Source: an uncultured Clostridia bacterium
GTDB lineage: Bacteria; Bacillota; Clostridia; TANB77; CAG-508
DNA: 17,209 bases
Direction of reading: 5' to 3'
Assembly (NCBI GenBank): GCA_948530865.1
Contig: CAOTKV010000022.1
Span: 1-17,209 of the forward strand
Shown in pieces: positions 6,017 to 13,896 of this stretch. The notes under the pieces are model-generated. The model was not told where the DNA came from. It searched no databases and saw nothing but the letters and a program-made list of their open reading frames with translations. Both the position numbers and the translations under genes were made by a program. Positions within the stretch are counted from its first letter, which is position 1, and the number at the start of each line of letters is the position of its first letter.

Positions 6017-6880
6017 TTGGAGAAATATATTTTAGAAAATCAAGAATCATTTAAATTAGAAGACATATTTGATTGTGGTCAATGTTTTAGATGGAATAAA
6101 CAAGAAGATGGAAGTTATATTGGTGTTATAAAAGATGCTGTAATAAAAGTAGAACAAAAAAATAATAAGATAATATTTTCTGGAGAATCAGATAGAGATT
6201 TTAAAAGTATTATTAATTATTATTTCGATTTAGAGACTAATTATTCAGATTATAAAAATAAATTGTCTAAGGTTGATGAATTTTTATCTGAAAGCATTAA
6301 GTTTGGTGAAGGAATTAGAATACTTAAACAAGATTTATGGGAATGTATAATATCATTTATAATTTCTGCTAACAACAATATTCCAAGAATAAAGAAAATT
6401 ATAGAAAGATTATCTGAAAAATATGGAGAAAAAATAGTATTTGATGATAAAGAATATTATAAATTTCCTACCCCAGAAGCTTTAGGTAAAGCATCCGTTC
6501 AAGATTTAAGAGATTTAGGTGTTGGATTTAGAGATAAAAGAATTTATAATACAACAAAAATGGTTTTAGAAAAACAAGTTGACTTAGAAAAAATTGAAAA
6601 ATTGGAAAATACAAATTTAATGAGAGATGAATTATTAAAACTTGATGGAGTAGGGCCTAAGGTTGCAGATTGCATATTATTATTTGCATTAAAAAGATTA
6701 GATGTATTTCCAATTGATGTATGGGTAAGAAGAGTAATGAATGATTTATATATTCATAAAGATGATGAAGAAAAAGTTAATAAAAAGGAATTACAAAAAC
6801 TTGCCGAAGAAAAATTTGGTAGTTTGTCTGGAATGGCTCAACAATATTTATTTTACTGGAGAAGAGAAACTAGTGCTTAG
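6017..6880 (+). CDS. ogg: 8-oxoguanine DNA glycosylase/AP lyase (OGG family)
   Basis: A 287-residue base-excision repair enzyme that removes 8-oxoguanine paired with cytosine and nicks the abasic site. The N-terminal OGG domain contains the signature DIFDCGQCFRW (about 16-26). The helix-hairpin-helix and catalytic region reads LDGVGPKVADC, with the lyase Lys at K215, and FPIDVWVRRV with the essential Asp at D234. Upstream WECIISFIISANNNIPRI is the conserved helix that frames the lesion. The start is TTG at 6017, supported by GAGAGGT at 6002-6008. It is the first gene of a run on the plus strand; its TAG stop overlaps the AGGAG site of the next gene. Length and motifs are complete. Confidence 0.95.
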   Translation: MEKYILENQESFKLEDIFDCGQCFRWNKQEDGSYIGVIKDAVIKVEQKNNKIIFSGESDRDFKSIINYYFDLETNYSDYKNKLSKVDEFLSESIKFGEGIRILKQDLWECIISFIISANNNIPRIKKIIERLSEKYGEKIVFDDKEYYKFPTPEALGKASVQDLRDLGVGFRDKRIYNTTKMVLEKQVDLEKIEKLENTNLMRDELLKLDGVGPKVADCILLFALKRLDVFPIDVWVRRVMNDLYIHKDDEEKVNKKELQKLAEEKFGSLSGMAQQYLFYWRRETSA

Positions 6881-6889
6881 GAGAAATAT

Positions 6890-8101
6890 ATGAAAAAAGT
6901 ATTAAATAGCATATTTACATTTGTTTTATTAATTGTAAGTATAATTATATTTTGTGTAACTCTGTATTTTTGCTTAGATGTTTTTGAAATAATTGAAGTG
7001 CCTGAGAAATATAGCTTAGTATCACTTTTTCATTCTCAAATAGAAGTAATGGTATCAACTACAGATATATCAAGTAATAGTATAGAAGAAGATGTTTTAA
7101 AAGAACCATCTCCACGTGTTGTTGTAAAACATGCAAATAGCAGTGAAACAGCGGTAGATCCAGATTTTTGGAACGAACTTGAAGAAAAACTTAAAACACA
7201 AGAAAAAGTTGAAATGGATGGAGATACAACACCACAAAATTTCTATTATGAGCAATTAGATGAATATGCTAAAATTATTTATGATGAATTAAATGCAAAT
7301 CTTGATAAATTAAAAACTGGAACATATTCAGCAGATTTTGGACTAACTTTTAATGATTTGTTACATCAGGAGAATGGTTCTGAAACACTTAGAAATTCAT
7401 TTCAACTTGCTATAAATGCAATTACGTTTGATAATCCAGATTTATTTTATTTAGATGTTACAAAATTATTTTTATTAACAGAAACAACTACTAGAGCTTT
7501 TTCAAAAAAACATGAAGTAACTATTGGACCAAATGATCAAAGTTATTTATCAGATTCATTCCCAACTGAAGAGTATGTAAACGAAGCAATAGATAATATT
7601 GAACAAATAAAAAATGATTTAGTAGCACAGTGTGATGGAAAAATTACTGTAGAACAAATAAAAATAGTTCATGATTATTTAATAGATAATACAGAATATG
7701 ATGCTTCAGCTGGAGAAAATATTTATAATGTATATGGAACATTAGTTAATAAAAAGTCTGTATGTGAAGGATATGCAAGATCTTTTAAATACATAATGGA
7801 TGAATTAAATATACCATGTATAATTGCATGTGGTATTGGAAAAAACAGCTCAGGTGCTGCTGAAAGTCATGCCTGGAATTATGTTCAAGTAGATGAACAG
7901 TGGTACGCAATTGATGTTACATGGGATGATCCTGTTGTGCCAGAACATTTAGTTGGTAAAGCTGTAGTATCAGAGGAAGATAGATATCAATATTATTTGA
8001 AAGGAGCAAATAAATTCTTTGAAGATCACTTTGAAGACGGAAATATAGTAGGAGAAGCAAATTTCAAATATCCAACATTAAGTGTTTTAAATTATAAGTA
8101 A
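6890..8101 (+). CDS. Membrane-anchored transglutaminase-like protein
   Basis: A 403-residue protein. Residues 1-4 are basic and a single hydrophobic segment follows (about 7-30, IFTFVLLIVSIIIFCVTLYF), so it is probably anchored by an uncleaved signal with the bulk outside the cell. Residues 55-115 look like a polar linker. The C-terminal part is a transglutaminase-like (papain-fold) domain with the expected triad: C292 in SVCEGYARSF, H327 in ESHAWNYV, and D342 in WYAIDVTWDD. Such domains in bacteria may be proteases, peptide cyclases or crosslinking enzymes; the substrate is unknown. It lies nine bases after ogg and 11 before addB, within the repair-gene run, although an extracellular location does not suggest repair. 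Confidence 0.88.
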   Translation: MKKVLNSIFTFVLLIVSIIIFCVTLYFCLDVFEIIEVPEKYSLVSLFHSQIEVMVSTTDISSNSIEEDVLKEPSPRVVVKHANSSETAVDPDFWNELEEKLKTQEKVEMDGDTTPQNFYYEQLDEYAKIIYDELNANLDKLKTGTYSADFGLTFNDLLHQENGSETLRNSFQLAINAITFDNPDLFYLDVTKLFLLTETTTRAFSKKHEVTIGPNDQSYLSDSFPTEEYVNEAIDNIEQIKNDLVAQCDGKITVEQIKIVHDYLIDNTEYDASAGENIYNVYGTLVNKKSVCEGYARSFKYIMDELNIPCIIACGIGKNSSGAAESHAWNYVQVDEQWYAIDVTWDDPVVPEHLVGKAVVSEEDRYQYYLKGANKFFEDHFEDGNIVGEANFKYPTLSVLNYK

Positions 8102-8112
8102 AAGGAAAAAAT

Positions 8113-11100
8113 ATGAAATTAAATATAGTCTATGGTAGAAGTGGAACAGGAAAAAGTGAATATGTTTATAAAGATATAACAAGTAAAATTGGAACTAAAA
8201 AAATATATCTTATAGTTCCAGAACAGTGTAATCTTTCAGCAGAGAAAAAACTTTTTGAAATTTCTAAAAAAGAATGTTTGATTGATACTGAAGTATTAAC
8301 TTTAAGTAGAATGGCATATCGTGTAGCAAATGAAATAGGTGGCAAATCTAGCCACCTTTCAAAAGCTGGAAAAGATATGCTTATTTTTGATTTAATATCC
8401 AAACAAAAATCAAATTTGAATTTTTTAGGAAAATCAGAAAAAAATATTGATATTGTAAATAGAATGTTTACAGAATTAAAAAAGCATAATATAGGTATTG
8501 ATGATTTAAAAAATGCTGATATAAAAGAAAAGTACACTAAGCTAAAACTAAATGATATAATTTTACTTTATGAAAAATATGAAGAAAAATTATTAAATAA
8601 TTTTATTGACGAAAATGATAGTTTGACAATTTTATCTAATGATTTAGATAAAACAAATATGTTTAATAATTCAATTATATATATTGATGAATTTTTAGGT
8701 TTTACACCTCAAGAATACAATATATTTGAAAAACTTGTTAAAATATGTGAAGAAATTACAGTTTGTATTAGTGCTGATAATTTGCAAAACAATATTCCAA
8801 AAGAAAATGATATTTATTATTTTAATAAAAAATATGCAAATAAGCTTATCGAAATTGCAAGAAGAAATTTATCAGAGGTAAATGAAATTTATTTGGATAA
8901 AACTTATAGATTTAAAAGTAAAGAATTAAAATTTTTAGAAGAAAATTTATATAGTTTTAATAAAAAGTATCAAGAAAAAACAGAAGATATAAAAATATTT
9001 TTAGCAAGCAATCCATATACAGAATTAGAATATATTGCACAGAATATCCACAATTTGGTTAAAAAATGTGGATACAAATACAACCAAATTGGAATAATTG
9101 CAGAAGATTTAGAAAAGTATTCAGAAGATAGTAAAGCAATTTTTAGTAAGTATAATATTCCATTATTTATTGATGAGAAAAAAGAATTAAATCAAAATAT
9201 TTTAATAAAGTTTATACTAGCTTTATTAGATATATTTGCTAAAAACTGGTCTTATGAAACTATGTTTAATTATTTGAAAATAGGATTATTGGATATACCA
9301 AAAGAAGATATATATTTGCTTGAAAATTATTGTATAAAATGGGGAATAAAAGGTTCAAAATGGCATAAAGAATTTTCTTATGAGGAGATTAATGACAATC
9401 AAGAAAAGCTTGAAACTTTGCGAAAAAGAATAGTAATACCTTTAGTGGAATTTAAAACAAATATATCCTCAAATAAAACCTCAACTCAAATAACAAAGGA
9501 AATTTATAATTTTATTATAAATAATAAAATTAATGAAATACTAGATTTGAAATTAAAACAATATAATAATATTGAAGTATCAGATGAATATAATACAAGT
9601 TATAAATTATTAGTAAGTATTTTAGAAGATATTACAAGTGTTTTTGGAGATGAAAAATTCACTTTTGAAAAATATAAAGATTTATTACAAGTGGGGTTAA
9701 ATTCTTGTGAACTTGGGAAGATACCAGCTACTCAAGATCAAGTTGTTTTTGGTGACACAGAAAGAACTAGAAGTAATAAACTAAAAGTAGTTTTTGTTGT
9801 AGGAATTAATGATGGTTCATTTCCTAAAGTCAATAAAGTTGAAGGGTATTTAAATGATAGTGATAGAGACTATTTATTAGATGCTGGAATAGAGCTTGCA
9901 AAAAATTCAAAAGATAGTTTATATGAAGAGCAATTTAATATTTATAGAACATTAACAACTCCAGAAGAAAAGCTAATTTTATCATATTCTTCTTCTGATA
10001 AAGAAGGAAGTTCAATTAGACCATCAATTTTAATAAAAAAATTAAATAGGATTTTTCCAAACATTACAATAGAAAGTGATGTTGTAGAAAAAAGATATTC
10101 TATATCAAATGAAAAAGCGACTTTTGAGGAGGCACTAATTATATATAAAGACTATTTAGATGGTGGAGAGATTACTAAAGAGTGGGAAGATATTTTAAGA
10201 TATTTTTACAAAAAAGATAAAAACAGATTTACAAGAGCTGTTTCAGGAATGTATTATACAAATAAGGCGCAAAATCTTTCAAAGGATAATGTGGAAAAAT
10301 TGTATGGTGGAACTTTAAGAACTAGTATTTCGAGATTAGAAAGCTATAGAAGATGTCCATTTTCTTTTCATCTTACATATGGGTTAAAGCTTAAAGAAAA
10401 AGAAGAGTTAAAATTAGATTCAATTGATACTGGCTCATTTATGCATGAAGTTATAGATACATTTTTTAAAACTATAAGTGATCAAAACTTAAATTTAAAA
10501 GAAATAACTGATGAAGAAATTTTAAAAATAGTTAATAAGATTATTAGTGAATTACTTGAAACTAGTAGATATTATATTTTTTCAAGTTCAGCTAAATTTA
10601 GATTATTAACTAGGAGATTGAAAAAAGTAGTATACAAATCTATTTGTTATATAGTATACTCTTTAAAATACAGTGATTTTACAATTTTTGGAAATGAAAT
10701 TGAATTTTCAAATACTGGAAAGTTTAAAACAATAACATTAGATGTTGATGGAAAAAAAGTTGAAATCACTGGAAAAATAGATAGAGCAGATACAGCAAAA
10801 ATTGAAGATAAACAATATGTTAGAATAATTGATTATAAATCATCTGTTAAAGATTTAGATATGAATCAGGTTTTATTTGGACTTCAAATTCAACTTATAA
10901 CATATTTGGATGCTTTATGTGATCAAACAGATTTTGATCCAAGTGGTGTTTTATATATGAGTTTGATAGATAATGTTGTTAAAAATGCTAAAAATCTTAC
11001 TGATGAAGAAATTGAAAATAAAATTAGAAGCAACTTCAAAATGAAAGGCTTAATTTTAGCAGATATCTTTATTATTAGAACAATGGATAAGAAATTACAA

Positions 11101-11370
11101 ACTGGTGCTTCTGATATTATTCCTGTTTATATTAGTAAAGACGGAGAGATAAGTGAGAAAAAATCTAGTGTAATAAGTAAAAAGGATTTTAATGAATTAC
11201 AAATTAAAGTTAAAGAAATTATAAAACAAATTTCATATGAGATTTTAAAAGGAAAAATTGATATTAAACCATACAATTATAAAAAGAAAACAGGATGTGA
11301 TTATTGTAAATATAAAACAATATGTATGTTTAATACTAATATAAAAGATAATGAATATAATTTTGTATAA
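8113..11370 (+). CDS. addB: ATP-dependent helicase/nuclease subunit AddB
   Basis: A 1085-residue protein of normal AddB size. AddAB processes double-strand DNA ends up to a Chi site and prepares them for RecA. The N-terminus holds the ATP-binding loop GRSGTGKS (8-15). The C-terminal RecB-type nuclease domain shows H778 in GSFMHEV, D890 in TGKIDRAD, and D907 and K909 in IIDYKSS. The four cysteines of the AddB iron-sulfur cluster are present: C748 (RRCPFSF), C1062, C1065 and C1071 (CDYCKYKTIC). The intact motifs indicate an active subunit. AddA, which carries the main motor and is normally next door, is not in this window; alr follows instead after 15 bases. A GC-rich hairpin lies inside the coding region at 8337-8357. 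Confidence 0.96.
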   Translation: MKLNIVYGRSGTGKSEYVYKDITSKIGTKKIYLIVPEQCNLSAEKKLFEISKKECLIDTEVLTLSRMAYRVANEIGGKSSHLSKAGKDMLIFDLISKQKSNLNFLGKSEKNIDIVNRMFTELKKHNIGIDDLKNADIKEKYTKLKLNDIILLYEKYEEKLLNNFIDENDSLTILSNDLDKTNMFNNSIIYIDEFLGFTPQEYNIFEKLVKICEEITVCISADNLQNNIPKENDIYYFNKKYANKLIEIARRNLSEVNEIYLDKTYRFKSKELKFLEENLYSFNKKYQEKTEDIKIFLASNPYTELEYIAQNIHNLVKKCGYKYNQIGIIAEDLEKYSEDSKAIFSKYNIPLFIDEKKELNQNILIKFILALLDIFAKNWSYETMFNYLKIGLLDIPKEDIYLLENYCIKWGIKGSKWHKEFSYEEINDNQEKLETLRKRIVIPLVEFKTNISSNKTSTQITKEIYNFIINNKINEILDLKLKQYNNIEVSDEYNTSYKLLVSILEDITSVFGDEKFTFEKYKDLLQVGLNSCELGKIPATQDQVVFGDTERTRSNKLKVVFVVGINDGSFPKVNKVEGYLNDSDRDYLLDAGIELAKNSKDSLYEEQFNIYRTLTTPEEKLILSYSSSDKEGSSIRPSILIKKLNRIFPNITIESDVVEKRYSISNEKATFEEALIIYKDYLDGGEITKEWEDILRYFYKKDKNRFTRAVSGMYYTNKAQNLSKDNVEKLYGGTLRTSISRLESYRRCPFSFHLTYGLKLKEKEELKLDSIDTGSFMHEVIDTFFKTISDQNLNLKEITDEEILKIVNKIISELLETSRYYIFSSSAKFRLLTRRLKKVVYKSICYIVYSLKYSDFTIFGNEIEFSNTGKFKTITLDVDGKKVEITGKIDRADTAKIEDKQYVRIIDYKSSVKDLDMNQVLFGLQIQLITYLDALCDQTDFDPSGVLYMSLIDNVVKNAKNLTDEEIENKIRSNFKMKGLILADIFIIRTMDKKLQTGASDIIPVYISKDGEISEKKSSVISKKDFNELQIKVKEIIKQISYEILKGKIDIKPYNYKKKTGCDYCKYKTICMFNTNIKDNEYNFV

Positions 11371-11371
11371 T

Positions 11372-11376
11372 AGGAG
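11372..11376 (+). promoter_or_regulatory. Ribosome binding site deciding the alr start
   Basis: AGGAG lies directly against the ATG at 11377, which is too close to serve it, but nine bases before the in-frame TTG at 11386. The TTG is therefore the likely start. Confidence 0.75.
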
Positions 11377-11385
11377 ATGATTATT

Positions 11386-12483
11386 TTGGAAACTACAAGA
11401 CCTACTGTTATGGAAGTTGATTTAAATGCTTTTGAACATAATATAAATAAAATAAGAGAGTATGTGGGAGAAAGTGTAGAATTAATGCCTGTAATAAAAG
11501 CAAATGCATATGGAACATATATAAATAAAGTAAATGAAGTGATAAGTGAATTTAATATTGTTGCAGTTGCAACAGTTGACGAAGCAGTGGAACTTAGAGA
11601 GCAAGGATATAAAAATGAAATTTTTGTATTAAATCAGCCTTATAAAGATGAAATGAAAAAAATTGCAAAATATAATATTACCATAGGGATTAGTTCTGAT
11701 AGTTTTTTAGAGACTTTAGGAAACTCAAGTGAAAAATTTAATATTCATATTGAAATTGGAACAGGAATGGGAAGAACAGGAATAAATCCAAATAGAGTAG
11801 AAGAATATATAGAAAAAGTTAAAGAATATAAAAATATTGAAATAGAAGGTATATATACACATTTATCATCAGCAGATATAGATAAAGAATATACAGAAAA
11901 ACAATTAATGTATTTTGAAAGAGCAGTAAAAAAAGCAAAACAAATTTTAGGAGAAATAAAATACATTCATTGTAATGCTTCAAATGGAATTTTAAATTTT
12001 ACAGAAAACTCTTATAATCTTGTAAGACCTGGAATGATAATGTATGGTTATGAACCATTTGAAGGAGCAAAAAAGAAAATTGACTTAAAACCAGTTTGTA
12101 AATTAAAATCAAAAATTACTTTTCTAAAAGAAGTTGAAGAAGGAACTTCTATTGGTTACTCAAGAAGTTATATTACTAGAAGAAAAACAAAAGTTGCAAC
12201 AATACCAATAGGATATGCAGATGGTTTTAAAAGAGAACTTTCAAATAAAGGTTATGTATTAATTAGTGGCAAAAAAGCTCCAATAATTGGTAGTATTTGT
12301 ATGGATGGATTTATGGCAGATGTTACAGATATAGATGTATCTGTTGGAGATGATGTGTACATTTGGGATAATGAAAATATCACTTTAGAAGAGGTTGCAA
12401 AGCTTGCTGGTACAATGAATTATGAGATGATGAGTACTATAATGCATAGAGTACCAAGAATTTTTATAAAAAGGGAGAATTAA
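11386..12483 (+). CDS. alr: Alanine racemase
   Basis: With the TTG start this is 365 residues, the normal length. The enzyme interconverts L- and D-alanine using pyridoxal phosphate and supplies D-alanine for peptidoglycan. The cofactor Lys is K38 in MPVIKANAYG, and the second catalytic base is Y258 in IGYSRSY. The phosphate-binding and dimer regions are present (GTGMGRTG, THLSSAD, LVRPGMIMYG, ATIPIGYADG, and GSICMDGFMADVTD near the C-terminus). The start was moved from ATG 11377 because the AGGAG site abuts that codon. The gene lies 15 bases after addB and one base before the pgeF start, so it is expressed within the run. No defect is seen. Confidence 0.95.
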   Translation: METTRPTVMEVDLNAFEHNINKIREYVGESVELMPVIKANAYGTYINKVNEVISEFNIVAVATVDEAVELREQGYKNEIFVLNQPYKDEMKKIAKYNITIGISSDSFLETLGNSSEKFNIHIEIGTGMGRTGINPNRVEEYIEKVKEYKNIEIEGIYTHLSSADIDKEYTEKQLMYFERAVKKAKQILGEIKYIHCNASNGILNFTENSYNLVRPGMIMYGYEPFEGAKKKIDLKPVCKLKSKITFLKEVEEGTSIGYSRSYITRRKTKVATIPIGYADGFKRELSNKGYVLISGKKAPIIGSICMDGFMADVTDIDVSVGDDVYIWDNENITLEEVAKLAGTMNYEMMSTIMHRVPRIFIKREN

Positions 12484-12484
12484 T

Positions 12485-13273
12485 TTGATTAAAGATAATG
12501 ATATAATAGTTTGCAAAGAGTATAAAGGAATTGAATATATTCAATTTAAAAAATTATTAGAATTTGGAATAAAACATGCTTATACATTAAAAGGAGATAA
12601 CATAAATTTCAGAAGTAAATCAAAAGAAGAAAAAGAAAGTTATTCTAAAATTTATGAAGCAATTGGTTTAGATGTTAATACTCTAGTAAAGCCATTACAA
12701 AATCATACAAGCAATGTAAAATGTATTGATAAAGTTTGGAAAAATGAAGATCTTCCAAATACAGATGGTTTAATAACTGATAAAAAAGAAATTGCACTAA
12801 CTACTACAAATGCGGATTGTATACTATTATTATTTTATGACCCTGTAAAAAAAGTTATTGCAAATATTCATTCTGGTTGGAAAGGGACATTTCAAAAAAT
12901 AGGGGAAAATGCTGTTATAAAAATGATAACAAATTATACATGCAATCCACAAGATATATATTGTTTTATTAGTCCAAGTATAAGAAAATGTCATTTTGAA
13001 GTAGATGAAGATGTAAAAGATTTATGTGAAGATATATTTTCTTTTACTGGGAAGACAGATGAATTTATTAAAAAAGGAAAAGTAGTAGAAGGAAAACAAA
13101 AATATATGATAGATACTGTGCTTATAAATAGAATTTTATTAAATAGCATAGGTTTAAAAAATGAAAATATTATTGATTGTAATATATGCAGTGTATGTAA
13201 TTCTGATAAAATAAATTCATATAGAGTTGAGGGGAAAAATTTTAGACTTGCAACAGCAATAATAAGTTTATAA
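12485..13273 (+). CDS. pgeF: PgeF/YlmD-type laccase-domain (polyphenol oxidase) protein
   Basis: A 262-residue protein of the YfiH/YlmD family. The three metal ligands typical of the family are H74 (LQNHTSNV), C112 (TTNADCILLL) and H129 (IHSGWKGT), and CHFEVDEDV and the terminal NFRLATAI also match. Members have purine nucleoside phosphorylase or deaminase activity, and E. coli PgeF repairs peptidoglycan by removing wrongly incorporated L-serine from UDP-MurNAc. Placement right after alanine racemase fits a peptidoglycan-quality role, but this is inference. The start is TTG at 12485, one base after the alr stop, with GGGAG at 12473-12477 inside the alr end. In many Bacillota ylmD sits near the division genes; here it does not. 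Confidence 0.93.
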   Translation: MIKDNDIIVCKEYKGIEYIQFKKLLEFGIKHAYTLKGDNINFRSKSKEEKESYSKIYEAIGLDVNTLVKPLQNHTSNVKCIDKVWKNEDLPNTDGLITDKKEIALTTTNADCILLLFYDPVKKVIANIHSGWKGTFQKIGENAVIKMITNYTCNPQDIYCFISPSIRKCHFEVDEDVKDLCEDIFSFTGKTDEFIKKGKVVEGKQKYMIDTVLINRILLNSIGLKNENIIDCNICSVCNSDKINSYRVEGKNFRLATAIISL

Positions 13274-13288
13274 ATAGGATGTGAAAAA

Positions 13289-13855
13289 ATGTACGAAACT
13301 TTAAACGAAATAAATGAACAAGTAATAAAATGTAATAAATGTGTGTTATGTCAAAACAGAACTAATACTGTATTTGGAGTTGGAAATGAAAATGCAGATA
13401 TAATGTTTATAGGTGAAGGACCTGGTGCTGATGAAGATAGAGAAGGTGAGCCATTTGTTGGAAAAGCAGGAAAATTGATGGATCAAGCATTTATTGGTTT
13501 AGGTATAATGCGTGAAAATATTTATATAGCAAATATAGTTAAATGCAGACCGCCAAACAATAGAACACCACATAAAGATGAAGCAAATGCATGTCTTGAT
13601 TATTTAAGAAATCAAGTTATTTTAATAAAACCTAGAATTATAGTACTTATGGGAAATACTGCTCTAAAAAATATTTTAGGAGAAAATTATGGAATAACTT
13701 CAAGTAGAGGAAAATGGATTAATAAAAAAGGAATATTATATATGCCAACATTTCATCCGGCAGCATTACTTAGAGATGATACTAAAAAAATTGACTTTTG
13801 GAATGACCTAGAACTTGTAAAAAAGGAGGCAGAAAAAAATAATTATATTATATAA
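13289..13855 (+). CDS. Family 4 (iron-sulfur) uracil-DNA glycosylase
   Basis: A 188-residue enzyme that removes uracil from DNA. The four cysteines of the [4Fe-4S] cluster are C15 and C18 (CNKC) with C86 (VKCRPP) and C102 (NACLDYL). The active-site motifs are GEGPGADEDREGEPFVG at about 42-58 and the HPAALLR motif with H156. Length and the spacing of the cysteines are typical for the type 4 enzymes known from thermophiles and many anaerobes. AGGATGTGA precedes the ATG. It is the last gene of the run starting with ogg and the third DNA repair gene in it. A symmetrical hairpin follows immediately. Confidence 0.95.
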   Translation: MYETLNEINEQVIKCNKCVLCQNRTNTVFGVGNENADIMFIGEGPGADEDREGEPFVGKAGKLMDQAFIGLGIMRENIYIANIVKCRPPNNRTPHKDEANACLDYLRNQVILIKPRIIVLMGNTALKNILGENYGITSSRGKWINKKGILYMPTFHPAALLRDDTKKIDFWNDLELVKKEAEKNNYII

Positions 13856-13860
13856 AAAAT

Positions 13861-13896
13861 GAGAGAAAGAAATTATAATTCTTTCTCTCTTATTTT
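13861..13896. terminator. Bidirectional terminator shared by uracil-DNA glycosylase and the convergent gene
   Basis: GAGAGAAAGAA (13861-13871) pairs perfectly with TTCTTTCTCTC (13879-13889), leaving a seven-base loop. On the plus strand it is followed by TTATTTTTT, and on the minus strand by ATTTTTTATA, so it can end transcription from both sides. The stop codon of the minus-strand gene (TAA, complement of 13873-13875) lies in the loop, and one arm encodes its last residues. Confidence 0.88.

Noticed and set aside
8166..8537. Minus-strand open frame of 123 codons over addB
   Set aside because: It is antisense to conserved AddB sequence including the ATP-binding region, with Phe/Ser/Ile-rich shadow composition.
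11745..11966. Minus-strand open frame inside alr
   Set aside because: Antisense to conserved alanine racemase motifs, no ribosome binding site.
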